A stretch of DNA of 7,242 bases from Candidatus Poseidoniaceae archaeon (GTDB lineage Archaea; Thermoplasmatota; Poseidoniia; Poseidoniales; Poseidoniaceae). The DNA is taken from contig DUKP01000221.1 in the NCBI GenBank assembly GCA_013329295.1, positions 1 to 7,242 on the forward strand, in the 5' to 3' direction. Below the pieces are notes generated by a model. It was given only the letters and a program-made list of their open reading frames with translations. It had not been told where the DNA came from and did no database searches. Positions within the stretch are counted from its first letter, which is position 1. Each line of letters starts with the position of its first letter. Positions 1-6,687 of the stretch are shown here, one piece after another. Both the position numbers and the translations under genes were made by a program.

Positions 1-2
1 CA

Positions 3-125
3 GCAGAAGCAGCAGCAGAAGTGGCAGCAGCGGCAACTACAGAGGTTGAAGAAGCAGCAGGCGATGATGACGATAAGTCAAGCGAAGAAGGCGGAGCCCC
101 ACCAGGCAACGCTCCAAAATTTTGA
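3..125 (+). CDS. C-terminal end of an unidentified protein with an acidic, alanine-rich tail (5' partial)
   Basis: The frame starting at base 3 is open from the window edge to a TGA at 123-125 and gives 40 residues. The first part is almost all Ala and Glu with some Val and Thr. A DDDDK cluster follows, and the protein ends in a Gly/Pro-rich stretch, GGAPPGNAPKF. This is a low-complexity, probably disordered C-terminal tail, so the function cannot be read from it. The other two forward frames here either give an implausible Gln/Lys-rich peptide or hit an early stop. The next gene's ribosome binding site overlaps this stop codon and that gene starts only 10 bases later, so the two are very probably one transcript. 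The N-terminal part lies outside the window. Confidence 0.7.
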   Translation, partial: AEAAAEVAAAATTEVEEAAGDDDDKSSEEGGAPPGNAPKF

Positions 126-130
126 GGTGA
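124..130 (+). promoter_or_regulatory. Strong Shine-Dalgarno site for the 679-residue protein
   Basis: GAGGTGA lies five bases before the ATG at 136 and is complementary to the conserved 3' end of archaeal 16S rRNA (UCACCUC). It overlaps the stop codon of the upstream frame (TGA, 123-125), which suggests coupled translation. It is the best-placed ribosome binding site in the window and, with the in-frame TAA at 133-135, it fixes the start at 136. Confidence 0.75.
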
Positions 131-135
131 AATAA

Positions 136-2175
136 ATGTGGGAACATAGAACAGTATCAAACAAAGAATTTCAAACAACAGGCAGAATAAATCCTAACGA
201 AACATACGTTCGTTTAATGGATGAGGTTGAAGAAACCGTCAAGAAAGCCGAAGTAGAGCAATTTGCCTATGAAGCCTTCATGGATTACATTCCACGCCGA
301 GGTCCTTGGGAACCACTTCCAGAAACAGACATGTCAAGACCAGATCCTAGAGTTAGATATATCGGACCAGCAAAAGCAAAGTTGTTGAATACAAACTTGT
401 TTTTGGGCTCTACTTGGATTGAAGCAGAACGGTTCAAGTTCGAAAGAAGAATCATGAATGTATCTGATTTTCTCAAACAAAAGACAATTATCAATGCAAA
501 TATGTGGACGCCTAAACAACTGTTTACAACTCAATCATTCTTCTTCTGTTCAACAGGTGATGAAGAGCGCATGGGCGGTTCATTCTTGACCGGAGACAGT
601 CCATCTGACACTCACATTTTCTTAGGTAAGAAAGATAAGGAATTCCCAGAGTGGGAGCCAATACTTTGGGGACTAGGTCATAGAGGGGTAGTTCCAGATT
701 CCGACCCGTTGGACAAGTGTTTCTATCCGTCATTGATGCATAGAAATGTATCATTCAACAACCGTCTTGGTTGGATTAGATATTCACCAGCAGGTTTTGG
801 TAAGGACGCAAACGGCTTCTTAACAACCAGGCCACATACATGGATTTGGCCTGCAGTAGACGGCAACAGAGACACTCCAACCGCATTCAATCTACTTGTC
901 AACTTGCCAGACCGTAGACTTTCATTCGGAGAGGAAGGAATTACCGACGTTTTCATGACTACTGGTAAGACATCAATGTATTCACTAATGGGTATGATGA
1001 GTTCTTCAACAGTCAGACAAATGTTTGGTGCGGGTTCAGAAATGGTGCCATTAGAATTCCATTGTATTGAACCTGGACTTGATGAATGGATTGCAAGAGC
1101 CAGTGATGAAGATAAGTATTCTCGATTGTTCGAGGTATGTGCTTGTCTTGGTTATATTCTAACCGACCCACTAGTTGGACAACTTGGAGGATCATCCAAG
1201 CGACGCAGACTAATCATGTATCCATCAGACCAAGGCAACTTGCTTACTTGTGTTAACGCTAGCCAAGTCGCTGACCATGCACTGAAGTCTAACTATGAAG
1301 CTACGGTATTCACAAAGTTAGACCAAGCGGACTTCATGAACCGTGTAACTCGCAGATTCAAGGCGTATGCCGACTTAGTTGCTGCTAGCGAAGTAGCACA
1401 AGGCGCACGTTGGATTAGCCAAGCAGACTTCCATGATGGCGAGAAGAAGGTCGTTGGACCAAGCGTACACTCTATCATGTCGGTAAGAGGCTACGACATT
1501 ATTGACATGGAAGAATACATGAATTCCTTCGACGATATTTCTAGTGCACCAGACCGGTTGATGCGCAGAATAGTTCAATCGATTGCTACCAATGCTCTGA
1601 AGACCATTTACCCAATCGACTTATTGGGCGAATCTGCAGGTTCAGCTCCTTACTCCCACATCTTTGGTGCAAAGGACGATAACCCATTGGTATACTATAC
1701 CGATATTCGCTTCTTGGTGCCAACATCAATTGACAAACTACGTTCAATAACAGGTTCACGTGGAGCAGATCGTGGTAGAATGCGAGAAGCATATACTTCT
1801 TTGACTAATGCAGATCCAATGACCAGTTTATCAATTCAAGATTTGACACTTCCATTCCTAGCTGATTTGGGCAACGATTCTTGGCAAACTGGAACTGGTA
1901 TCAAAGAAAGCGAAGTGATTATTGAAGTTACAATGGCTGTTAACCCAGCAAGAGTTTGGCGTTCTCTACTTGAGCCAACCACCAAGGAAGTCTTTGACTT
2001 GCCAAAGGGTAACAAGGGAACAGCCGCCAATCTTTGGGGAGACATTTTCATTACCAACGAAGCACTTCATGATAAGATGGAGCGAGACAACCTCGGCCAC
2101 TATCTGAAGCTACTCAAACTAGCATATCACTGGAGTAATGATGAGTCTAAGAAAATCCACGGCCTAGGCAAGTGA
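136..2175 (+). CDS. Unrecognised soluble protein of 679 residues
   Basis: I do not recognise this family. The frame is certain: it is long and open, an in-frame TAA immediately precedes the ATG, and a strong Shine-Dalgarno site sits five bases upstream. I see no signal peptide, membrane segment or tandem repeat, so the product is probably cytoplasmic. It is rich in Trp (for example TWIWP near residue 237) and aromatic residues, with mixed charge; scattered cysteines form no CxxC pair, although VCAC occurs near residue 335. A basic SKRRR patch lies near residue 355. The look is of a globular, multi-domain protein. Codon choice by eye is less AT-biased than in the genes downstream, with more C-ending codons, which with the strong binding site suggests high expression. 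It is probably in an operon with the acidic-tailed protein before it. A structural or assembly role is possible but not shown. Confidence 0.9.
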   Translation: MWEHRTVSNKEFQTTGRINPNETYVRLMDEVEETVKKAEVEQFAYEAFMDYIPRRGPWEPLPETDMSRPDPRVRYIGPAKAKLLNTNLFLGSTWIEAERFKFERRIMNVSDFLKQKTIINANMWTPKQLFTTQSFFFCSTGDEERMGGSFLTGDSPSDTHIFLGKKDKEFPEWEPILWGLGHRGVVPDSDPLDKCFYPSLMHRNVSFNNRLGWIRYSPAGFGKDANGFLTTRPHTWIWPAVDGNRDTPTAFNLLVNLPDRRLSFGEEGITDVFMTTGKTSMYSLMGMMSSSTVRQMFGAGSEMVPLEFHCIEPGLDEWIARASDEDKYSRLFEVCACLGYILTDPLVGQLGGSSKRRRLIMYPSDQGNLLTCVNASQVADHALKSNYEATVFTKLDQADFMNRVTRRFKAYADLVAASEVAQGARWISQADFHDGEKKVVGPSVHSIMSVRGYDIIDMEEYMNSFDDISSAPDRLMRRIVQSIATNALKTIYPIDLLGESAGSAPYSHIFGAKDDNPLVYYTDIRFLVPTSIDKLRSITGSRGADRGRMREAYTSLTNADPMTSLSIQDLTLPFLADLGNDSWQTGTGIKESEVIIEVTMAVNPARVWRSLLEPTTKEVFDLPKGNKGTAANLWGDIFITNEALHDKMERDNLGHYLKLLKLAYHWSNDESKKIHGLGK

Positions 2176-2185
2176 TTTTCTTCTT
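2176..2185 (+). terminator. Possible archaeal T-rich terminator after the 679-residue gene
   Basis: TTTTCTTCTT begins directly after the TGA at 2173-2175. Archaeal RNA polymerase can stop at T-rich tracts in the non-template strand without a strong hairpin. The tract is interrupted by C residues, and the neighbouring CTTCT/AGAAG stem is only five bases long, so this is a weak call. Read-through into the chaperonin gene, 35 bases after the stop, is equally possible. Confidence 0.25.
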
Positions 2186-2201
2186 AGAAGACTTATTGAA
2201 T

Positions 2202-2207
2202 AGGTGA
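2202..2207 (+). promoter_or_regulatory. Shine-Dalgarno site that supports a TTG start for the chaperonin
   Basis: AGGTGA ends three bases before the TTG at 2211 and 15 bases before the first in-frame ATG at 2223. The window's other good site (124-130) has five bases of spacing, so the TTG fits better than the ATG, although three bases is short. The choice changes the protein by only four N-terminal residues. Confidence 0.5.
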
Positions 2208-2210
2208 TTT

Positions 2211-3824
2211 TTGCCTCGTAGCATGACTCAGTTACCTAACGATGGTTCAGGCCGTGCACCAGTGGCCATTGTTAGGCCCACAACTTCAGTTACCAGTGGC
2301 GTTGCAGTTACTCAGAAATTGGTATCTGCAGCAGTTGCATTTGGTAATTTACTCAAAGGAACATTTGGTCCAAACGGCCTTGACAAAATGCTGTATAAGA
2401 CCAATGGCGAGACCGCAGTAACTAATGATGGGGCAAAAATTGTTGCTGAATTATTGGTAAAACACCCAGCAGCTAAGGCCTTTGTTCAGTTAGCCGAGTC
2501 CCAAGAAAATGCTTGTGGAGACGGAGTTACTGGTTGCATTATTTTTGCCAGTGAATTAATGCGCGAATCCGGCGTCCTATTGGAAAAAGGCCTTCATCCA
2601 CTAGTTTTAGTAAATGGCTATATTGATGCCATGCAACAAACAGTTGAAATTCTAACAAATAATTCCAAATCAGTTTCATTAGAAGATAATCAAATTCTTA
2701 GATCAGTCGCAGCAACGGCAATGACTGGAACATCCGTAGAATCAGTCGCTGAGATTCTTGCAAGTTTAGTGGTTAGTGCAGCTCAACACGTTGCGCGGTC
2801 TGAAGAAAAAACATGGGTTGTCGATACCGAATTGGTTAGAATGGCTAAGAAGGGCACAGGTAGTATTTCAGATACCAAGATTGTAAAAGGAATAATTATT
2901 GATAAAAATCTTGATTTGGAAAAATTGCCACGAACGCTTGATGGTGGAAAGGTAGTAGTATTCTCTTGTCCTTTGGAAATTGAAAAGACCAGTTATGATG
3001 CAGAGATTGAGATTTCAACCACAGAACAGTGGTCATCATTTATGGAAGCCGAAGAAGAAATACTCAATCATAAGGCTAAGAAAATTATCGATAGTGGAGC
3101 CAAAATTGTATTTTGTGCAGAGACCGTAGATGCAAGAGTTATGCATAAATTGGCAGATAATGACATATGCGTCTTGGCCTCAATGGAGAAGGCTGGCGCA
3201 GAAGATGTCGCTCTGGCTACTGGAGCATTGTTAATCGATCACGTCGATAGTATAGACGAGGAAACCCTTGGTGATTTTGAATCACTGTTGGTTGAGACTT
3301 TTGATAGTTCAGAAGGATTACGCGACCGTATTTACTTGCATGTTGGCGAGAATTCAGGACTCATCACCATCGATGTTTGTGGTGGGGGCGGCCCTGCAAG
3401 CGAAGAGTTTGTGCGCGGAATATATGATGCACTAAATTCAGTTGCTAATTCAATAGAATCTGGCAATGTATTGTGCGGTGGCGGAAATTCACACATTACA
3501 GCAGCATTAGAAATTAAGGAATATGCTGAATCAATTGCAGGTAGAGAAAGATTAGCAATTGAAGGATTTGCTAGAGCTTTGGAAACCATTCCTACAACTT
3601 TAATTGCTAATTCAGGAAATAATATGCTTGATAGTTTACTTGAACTTCGTTCACAAATACGTTTAGGCAAACAAAATTGTGGAATAGACACAGATGGTAA
3701 GCCTGGAGAGTTGGATAATGTTTGGGAATGTTCAGATACTATACTGCATGCATTAGAGGCAGCATGTGAAACTGCGTGTGGCCTATTACGCGTCGACCAA
3801 GTAATTTCAGCGCGTGGCGATTAA
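2211..3824 (+). CDS. Divergent thermosome-like group II chaperonin subunit
   Basis: Group II chaperonins form double rings that fold proteins in the cytoplasm using ATP and a built-in lid. The 537-residue length is normal for the family and all three domains are present. Recognisable landmarks are GTFGPNGLDKML (50-61), NDGAKI (72-77), HPAAKAFVQLAESQ (85-98), GDGVTG (103-108), the apical segment with TELVRMAKKGTGS and KIVKGIIIDK, hinge YDAL (405-408), CGGG (422-425) and the typical end RVDQVIS. The catalytic aspartates are kept: D73, D104 and D406, matching GroEL D52, D87 and D398. Several normally fixed residues differ: GDGTT is GDGVT, NDGxTI is NDGAKI, and the glycine loop AGGGAxE is CGGGNSH. 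The tail lacks the usual Gly/Met-rich end. It is probably a paralog beside a standard thermosome subunit encoded elsewhere; ATPase activity is plausible but not assured. The start is TTG at 2211, with ATG at 2223 as the alternative. Confidence 0.9.
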   Translation: MPRSMTQLPNDGSGRAPVAIVRPTTSVTSGVAVTQKLVSAAVAFGNLLKGTFGPNGLDKMLYKTNGETAVTNDGAKIVAELLVKHPAAKAFVQLAESQENACGDGVTGCIIFASELMRESGVLLEKGLHPLVLVNGYIDAMQQTVEILTNNSKSVSLEDNQILRSVAATAMTGTSVESVAEILASLVVSAAQHVARSEEKTWVVDTELVRMAKKGTGSISDTKIVKGIIIDKNLDLEKLPRTLDGGKVVVFSCPLEIEKTSYDAEIEISTTEQWSSFMEAEEEILNHKAKKIIDSGAKIVFCAETVDARVMHKLADNDICVLASMEKAGAEDVALATGALLIDHVDSIDEETLGDFESLLVETFDSSEGLRDRIYLHVGENSGLITIDVCGGGGPASEEFVRGIYDALNSVANSIESGNVLCGGGNSHITAALEIKEYAESIAGRERLAIEGFARALETIPTTLIANSGNNMLDSLLELRSQIRLGKQNCGIDTDGKPGELDNVWECSDTILHALEAACETACGLLRVDQVISARGD

Positions 3825-3854
3825 ATCGATTAGCGCTATGTTCATACGGCTCAA

Positions 3855-3860
3855 AGGAGA
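3855..3860 (+). promoter_or_regulatory. Shine-Dalgarno-like AGGAGA upstream of purH, oddly spaced
   Basis: AGGAGA is a good ribosome-binding sequence but ends 20 bases before the purH ATG at 3881, too far for normal use. It is seven bases before a TTG at 3868 that lies in another frame. It lies in the 56-base gap between the chaperonin stop and purH. It may be a leftover, may load ribosomes for reinitiation at purH, or may be chance. Confidence 0.3.
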
Positions 3861-3880
3861 CCACATCTTGGGTCGCATAA

Positions 3881-5518
3881 ATGACAGCGTCAGAAAAGCC
3901 AAGAGCATTGCTAAGTGTATACGACAAAACCGGTATTGTTGAATTTGCTAAAGCATTAGACGGGCTCGGGTTTGAGTTAGTTTCAACCGGAGGTACCGCA
4001 AGAAAACTTACAGAGGCAGGATTGAACGTTATCGGTGTATCTGAAGTCACCGGCCATCCAGAAATTTTTGACGGGAGAGTAAAATCCCTACATCCAGCAA
4101 TACATGGGCCTCTGTTGGCTAGGCTTGAGAATGAGGCGGATCGAGTAGGTTTAGAGGAATTAGGCTACGCACCGATTAGCATAGTCGCTTGTAATTTGTA
4201 TCCATTTACTGCAGCAGCTAATCAAGAGCCAAGATTAGATGACCCTGAGTTGTTAGAAATGATAGATATTGGCGGACCTACAATGGTTCGAGCGGCAGCA
4301 AAAAATCACCGAAATGTGCTTATCCTTTGTAACCCAGATAATTATTCAAAAGTCATAGATGAATTACATTCAGCAGGTTCAGTTAATTTAGTTTCACTTG
4401 AATTTCGGCAGCAACTTGCATTGGAAGCATTCGAACATACTGCTTCCTACGATTCAGCGATATCAGATGAATTACACTCTCGTTGGATAGGTAGGCCCGA
4501 ATCATTTGCCACCAAAGAAGAGCAAGAGATTAGGTTACCCGACACCTTACTGGCCTCGGCTCACAAATTGTACAACCTAAGATATGGTGAAAATGGCCAT
4601 CAATCCGCAGCACTGTATCTTGACCCTAAGGCGGCAGAAAATCATTCAACATTGGTAACTGCCCATGTCGAAGGGGGTAAACAAATGTCATACAATAATT
4701 ATTCAGATGCAGATGCAACTCTGCGTTTATGTCGTTCCTTGTCAACAGATGAGTGGCCAGAAACGCCACATGCCTGTGTTATTGTCAAGCATAACAATCC
4801 ATGTGGTGCAGCATTAGGAAAGACCCAAGTTGAGGCATATGAGTCTGCATTAGCCAGCGATCCGGAATCAGCATTCGGCTCAATTATTTGTTTCAATGAG
4901 CCATTAGAAGTTGAAACTGCTAAAGCAATGGAGGGATTATTCATTGAGGTATTGATGGCGCCAAGATATGCTGATGGAGCTAAAGAAATAATCATGCAGA
5001 AAAAGAACCGCCGAGTACTTACTATTGAATCGCCAAATGATAGATTAGCACCCCTTGAGCGAATACTTGTCAAAAAGGCAATTGAAGGGGGCTGGATAGT
5101 GCAAACTGAAGAAGCACCAATTATCGATTGGGCCAAAGCAAAAGTAGTTACAAAAATAGAGCCAAGTCAGACCGAAATTGATAGTATGAAGTTCGCAGTT
5201 AGAGTGTGCGAACAAGTCAAATCAAATGCGATTGTTATGGTTCAAGGAACCGCAACAGTTGGTATTGGCCCAGGCCAAACAAGTCGTGTTGAAGCAGTGA
5301 AAATTGCAGCCCGCCGAGCTGGAGATAGGGCCAAGGGGTGCGTTTTGGCATCTGATGCCTTTTTCCCATTCAAGGATGGCTTAGAACAAGCTGCGAATGC
5401 TGGAGCATCAGCGATTGTCCAACCTGGAGGCTCGATAAGAGATCAAGAAGTAATCGATGCAGCAGACCAATTAGGCGTTTCAATGTTATTTACCGGGCAC
5501 CGGTTATTTAGACACTGA
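3881..5518 (+). CDS. purH: Bifunctional AICAR formyltransferase / IMP cyclohydrolase
   Basis: PurH performs the last two steps of IMP synthesis: it formylates AICAR with 10-formyl-THF and closes the ring to IMP. The 545 residues cover both domains. The N-terminal MGS-like cyclohydrolase domain (about 1-200) shows LLSVYDKTGIVEFA, STGGTA (35-40), GRVKSLHPAIHG (65-76), NLYPF (105-109) and MIDIGGPTMVRAAAKNH (127-143). The C-terminal transformylase domain (about 225-545) shows LRYGENGHQ (233-241), MSYNNYSDADA, and KHNNPCG (303-309), which holds the catalytic Lys-His pair. The end, LASDAFFPF, then QPGGSIRD and a final FRH, is typical, so the gene is intact. RYGENGHQ replaces the more usual RYGENPHQ. 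The ATG at 3881 directly follows an in-frame TAA (3878-3880), so no earlier start exists; no well-spaced binding site is seen. purN follows after 40 bases on the same strand. PurH is bacterial-type and is absent from many archaea. Confidence 0.97.
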   Translation: MTASEKPRALLSVYDKTGIVEFAKALDGLGFELVSTGGTARKLTEAGLNVIGVSEVTGHPEIFDGRVKSLHPAIHGPLLARLENEADRVGLEELGYAPISIVACNLYPFTAAANQEPRLDDPELLEMIDIGGPTMVRAAAKNHRNVLILCNPDNYSKVIDELHSAGSVNLVSLEFRQQLALEAFEHTASYDSAISDELHSRWIGRPESFATKEEQEIRLPDTLLASAHKLYNLRYGENGHQSAALYLDPKAAENHSTLVTAHVEGGKQMSYNNYSDADATLRLCRSLSTDEWPETPHACVIVKHNNPCGAALGKTQVEAYESALASDPESAFGSIICFNEPLEVETAKAMEGLFIEVLMAPRYADGAKEIIMQKKNRRVLTIESPNDRLAPLERILVKKAIEGGWIVQTEEAPIIDWAKAKVVTKIEPSQTEIDSMKFAVRVCEQVKSNAIVMVQGTATVGIGPGQTSRVEAVKIAARRAGDRAKGCVLASDAFFPFKDGLEQAANAGASAIVQPGGSIRDQEVIDAADQLGVSMLFTGHRLFRH

Positions 5519-5558
5519 AAGTCGAAGCAATGAAAGCAAACCATCCCGTCCTCTTACC

Positions 5559-6206
5559 ATGGCAACCACAACGAAACAGTCACGAGTTGCCACGTCGAGC
5601 AACCCTCTGAGATGCGCAATACTAATTTCCGGTTCAGGCAGCGGTATGCAAGCGATGTTAGAACACCAACAAAATCCCAATTGCAATCATATCACAACAG
5701 TAGTGGTGAGTAATAAACCAGCAGTAGCCGGTATCCAAAGAGCTCAAAACTTTGACATACCGGTTGAAGTTGTCGAACTATCCTCAAATCTGCAAGGCAA
5801 TGAAAGAAGACTCGCCCATGAAATTGCAATTGAACAAGTATTGCAAGATTATGAAGTTGAATTAATAATTCTTAGTGGTTACATGCGTTTATTGAGTGCT
5901 GAATTTGTTAGTCGCTGGGAGAGTAAAATTATCAATATCCATCCGTCACTTTTGCCTGATTTCCCAGGCGCTCATGCTCATAGAGACGTGATTGCTGCAG
6001 GTGTCAAAAAATCAGGATGTACGGTGCATTATGTCGATGCAGGAATGGATACAGGAGAAATTATCGCTCAATGTGAAGTTGAAGTAGCGGATGATGATAC
6101 CGAGGAAACCCTCGCTTTGAAAGTCAAACAATTCGAGCATATATTGTATCCTTTAGTGATAGATGCTATTGCGAGTGGAGATTTTTCAAGTCTGAATTTT
6201 GGTTGA
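5559..6206 (+). CDS. purN: Phosphoribosylglycinamide (GAR) formyltransferase, folate-dependent
   Basis: PurN transfers the formyl group of 10-formyl-THF to GAR, giving FGAR, the third step of purine synthesis. The 215 residues form the expected single Rossmann-like domain: phosphate-binding ISGSGSGMQ (23-31), VVSNKPAVAGIQRA, LSGYMRLLS, the signature NIHPSLLPDFPG (126-137), SGCTVHYVDAGMDTGEIIAQ (152-171) and DDTEETLALKVKQFEHILYP near the end. The catalytic triad is visible as N126, H128 and D164, equivalent to N106, H108 and D144 of the E. coli enzyme. About 16 polar residues precede the domain, slightly more than in E. coli. ATG 5559 is the only good in-frame start, yet the bases before it are pyrimidine-rich with no ribosome binding site, so translation may be leaderless or coupled to purH, 40 bases upstream. 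The last 41 bases overlap the convergent MobA-like gene. Confidence 0.96.
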   Translation: MATTTKQSRVATSSNPLRCAILISGSGSGMQAMLEHQQNPNCNHITTVVVSNKPAVAGIQRAQNFDIPVEVVELSSNLQGNERRLAHEIAIEQVLQDYEVELIILSGYMRLLSAEFVSRWESKIINIHPSLLPDFPGAHAHRDVIAAGVKKSGCTVHYVDAGMDTGEIIAQCEVEVADDDTEETLALKVKQFEHILYPLVIDAIASGDFSSLNFG

Positions 6207-6687
6207 AATTGTTGAATTGACTCGCCAAATCTTGATTGCTATATGTTGGAAAGTTAGCGAATAACTCGTTTAGCGTTATAGCGTTCCTTTCAAGCATGGC
6301 TGAATCACTAATTTTAGCAAGCAATGGTTGACGATTTCCTTGTTCATCAAGAGGTAAACAATTTTGTTGTTTTGACAATTCAGTAATCCCCTTTACAGTT
6401 AAGTTAAATGCATCACATGGTATCAATAAAACCTCATCGTCGATTTGGCTAATAGACCAGAGAATCAAATCCATCAGACTATTACATTCTTTAGGATCAG
6501 GCCAAACTTCTCCCTCAAACATAGAGTGTCTAATTTCACTACCACACAGAGTAATAATCCGAGAAATATTTGCCTTTAGACACTCTTGGCGAATTCGACT
6601 AACACCGCCATACATTGTCGATTTATCTTGCCCCATCCGGGAACTGCTGCCCCCAGCAAAAATAAGCACGGTTGTCATGTTAATCAT
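6166..6687 (-). CDS. MobA-like nucleotidyltransferase (molybdenum cofactor guanylyltransferase family)
   Basis: The 173-residue protein has the nucleotide-binding signature of the MobA-like NTP transferase fold at its N-terminus, LIFAGGSSSRMGQDKS (8-23). Further on are LLIPCDAFNL, matching the metal-binding D of the family's VPCD motif, and NRQPLLAKI, matching the family's QPL segment. MobA joins GMP to molybdopterin; relatives attach nucleotides to sugars or other cofactors. The usual GPLAGI segment reads NSLMDLI, and the protein is somewhat shorter than typical MobA (about 190-200), so substrate and activity are uncertain and no symbol is given. The last residues are Asn/Gln-rich and encoded opposite the end of purN. 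The start at 6687 overlaps the upstream stop as TAATG, which favours it; ATG 6678 (MTTVLIF) would also fit the family and drops three residues. Confidence 0.8.
   Translation of the reverse strand: MINMTTVLIFAGGSSSRMGQDKSTMYGGVSRIRQECLKANISRIITLCGSEIRHSMFEGEVWPDPKECNSLMDLILWSISQIDDEVLLIPCDAFNLTVKGITELSKQQNCLPLDEQGNRQPLLAKISDSAMLERNAITLNELFANFPTYSNQDLASQFNNFNQNSDLKNLHSQ

Noticed and set aside
1..60. GCA/GAA triplet tract as a non-coding repeat or CRISPR-like array
   Set aside because: The repeat unit is a codon, the frame stays open to a proper stop, and there are no spacers; it is low-complexity coding sequence.
63..77. DDDDK resembling an enteropeptidase cleavage site
   Set aside because: It is part of a generally acidic tail; a chance match with no biological meaning in a prokaryote.
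952..978. TTGKTS in the 679-residue protein as a Walker A ATP-binding motif
   Set aside because: The pattern GxxxxGK[ST] requires Gly five residues before the GK glycine (residue 272), but Val is there. No Walker B partner or P-loop context is evident.
3332..3691. 119-residue open frame on the minus strand within the chaperonin gene
   Set aside because: It lies entirely opposite conserved chaperonin coding sequence and its translation shows no motif or natural composition; it is a shadow of the codon bias.
3825..3880. Purine-responsive riboswitch or operator upstream of purH
   Set aside because: The gap is only 56 bases, with short palindromes (ATCGAT, AGCGCT) but no stem-junction structure of a purine riboswitch aptamer.
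3739..4050. 103-residue minus-strand open frame across the gap between the chaperonin and purH genes
   Set aside because: It is antisense to both the chaperonin C-terminus and the conserved purH N-terminus, and shows no start signal or domain.
4699..5136. 145-residue open frame on the minus strand within purH
   Set aside because: It is fully antisense to the conserved transformylase domain and lacks recognisable features; a chance open frame.
5530..5610. ATG-initiated 26-codon frame between purH and purN
   Set aside because: No ribosome binding site, overlaps purN out of frame, and the peptide has no notable features.
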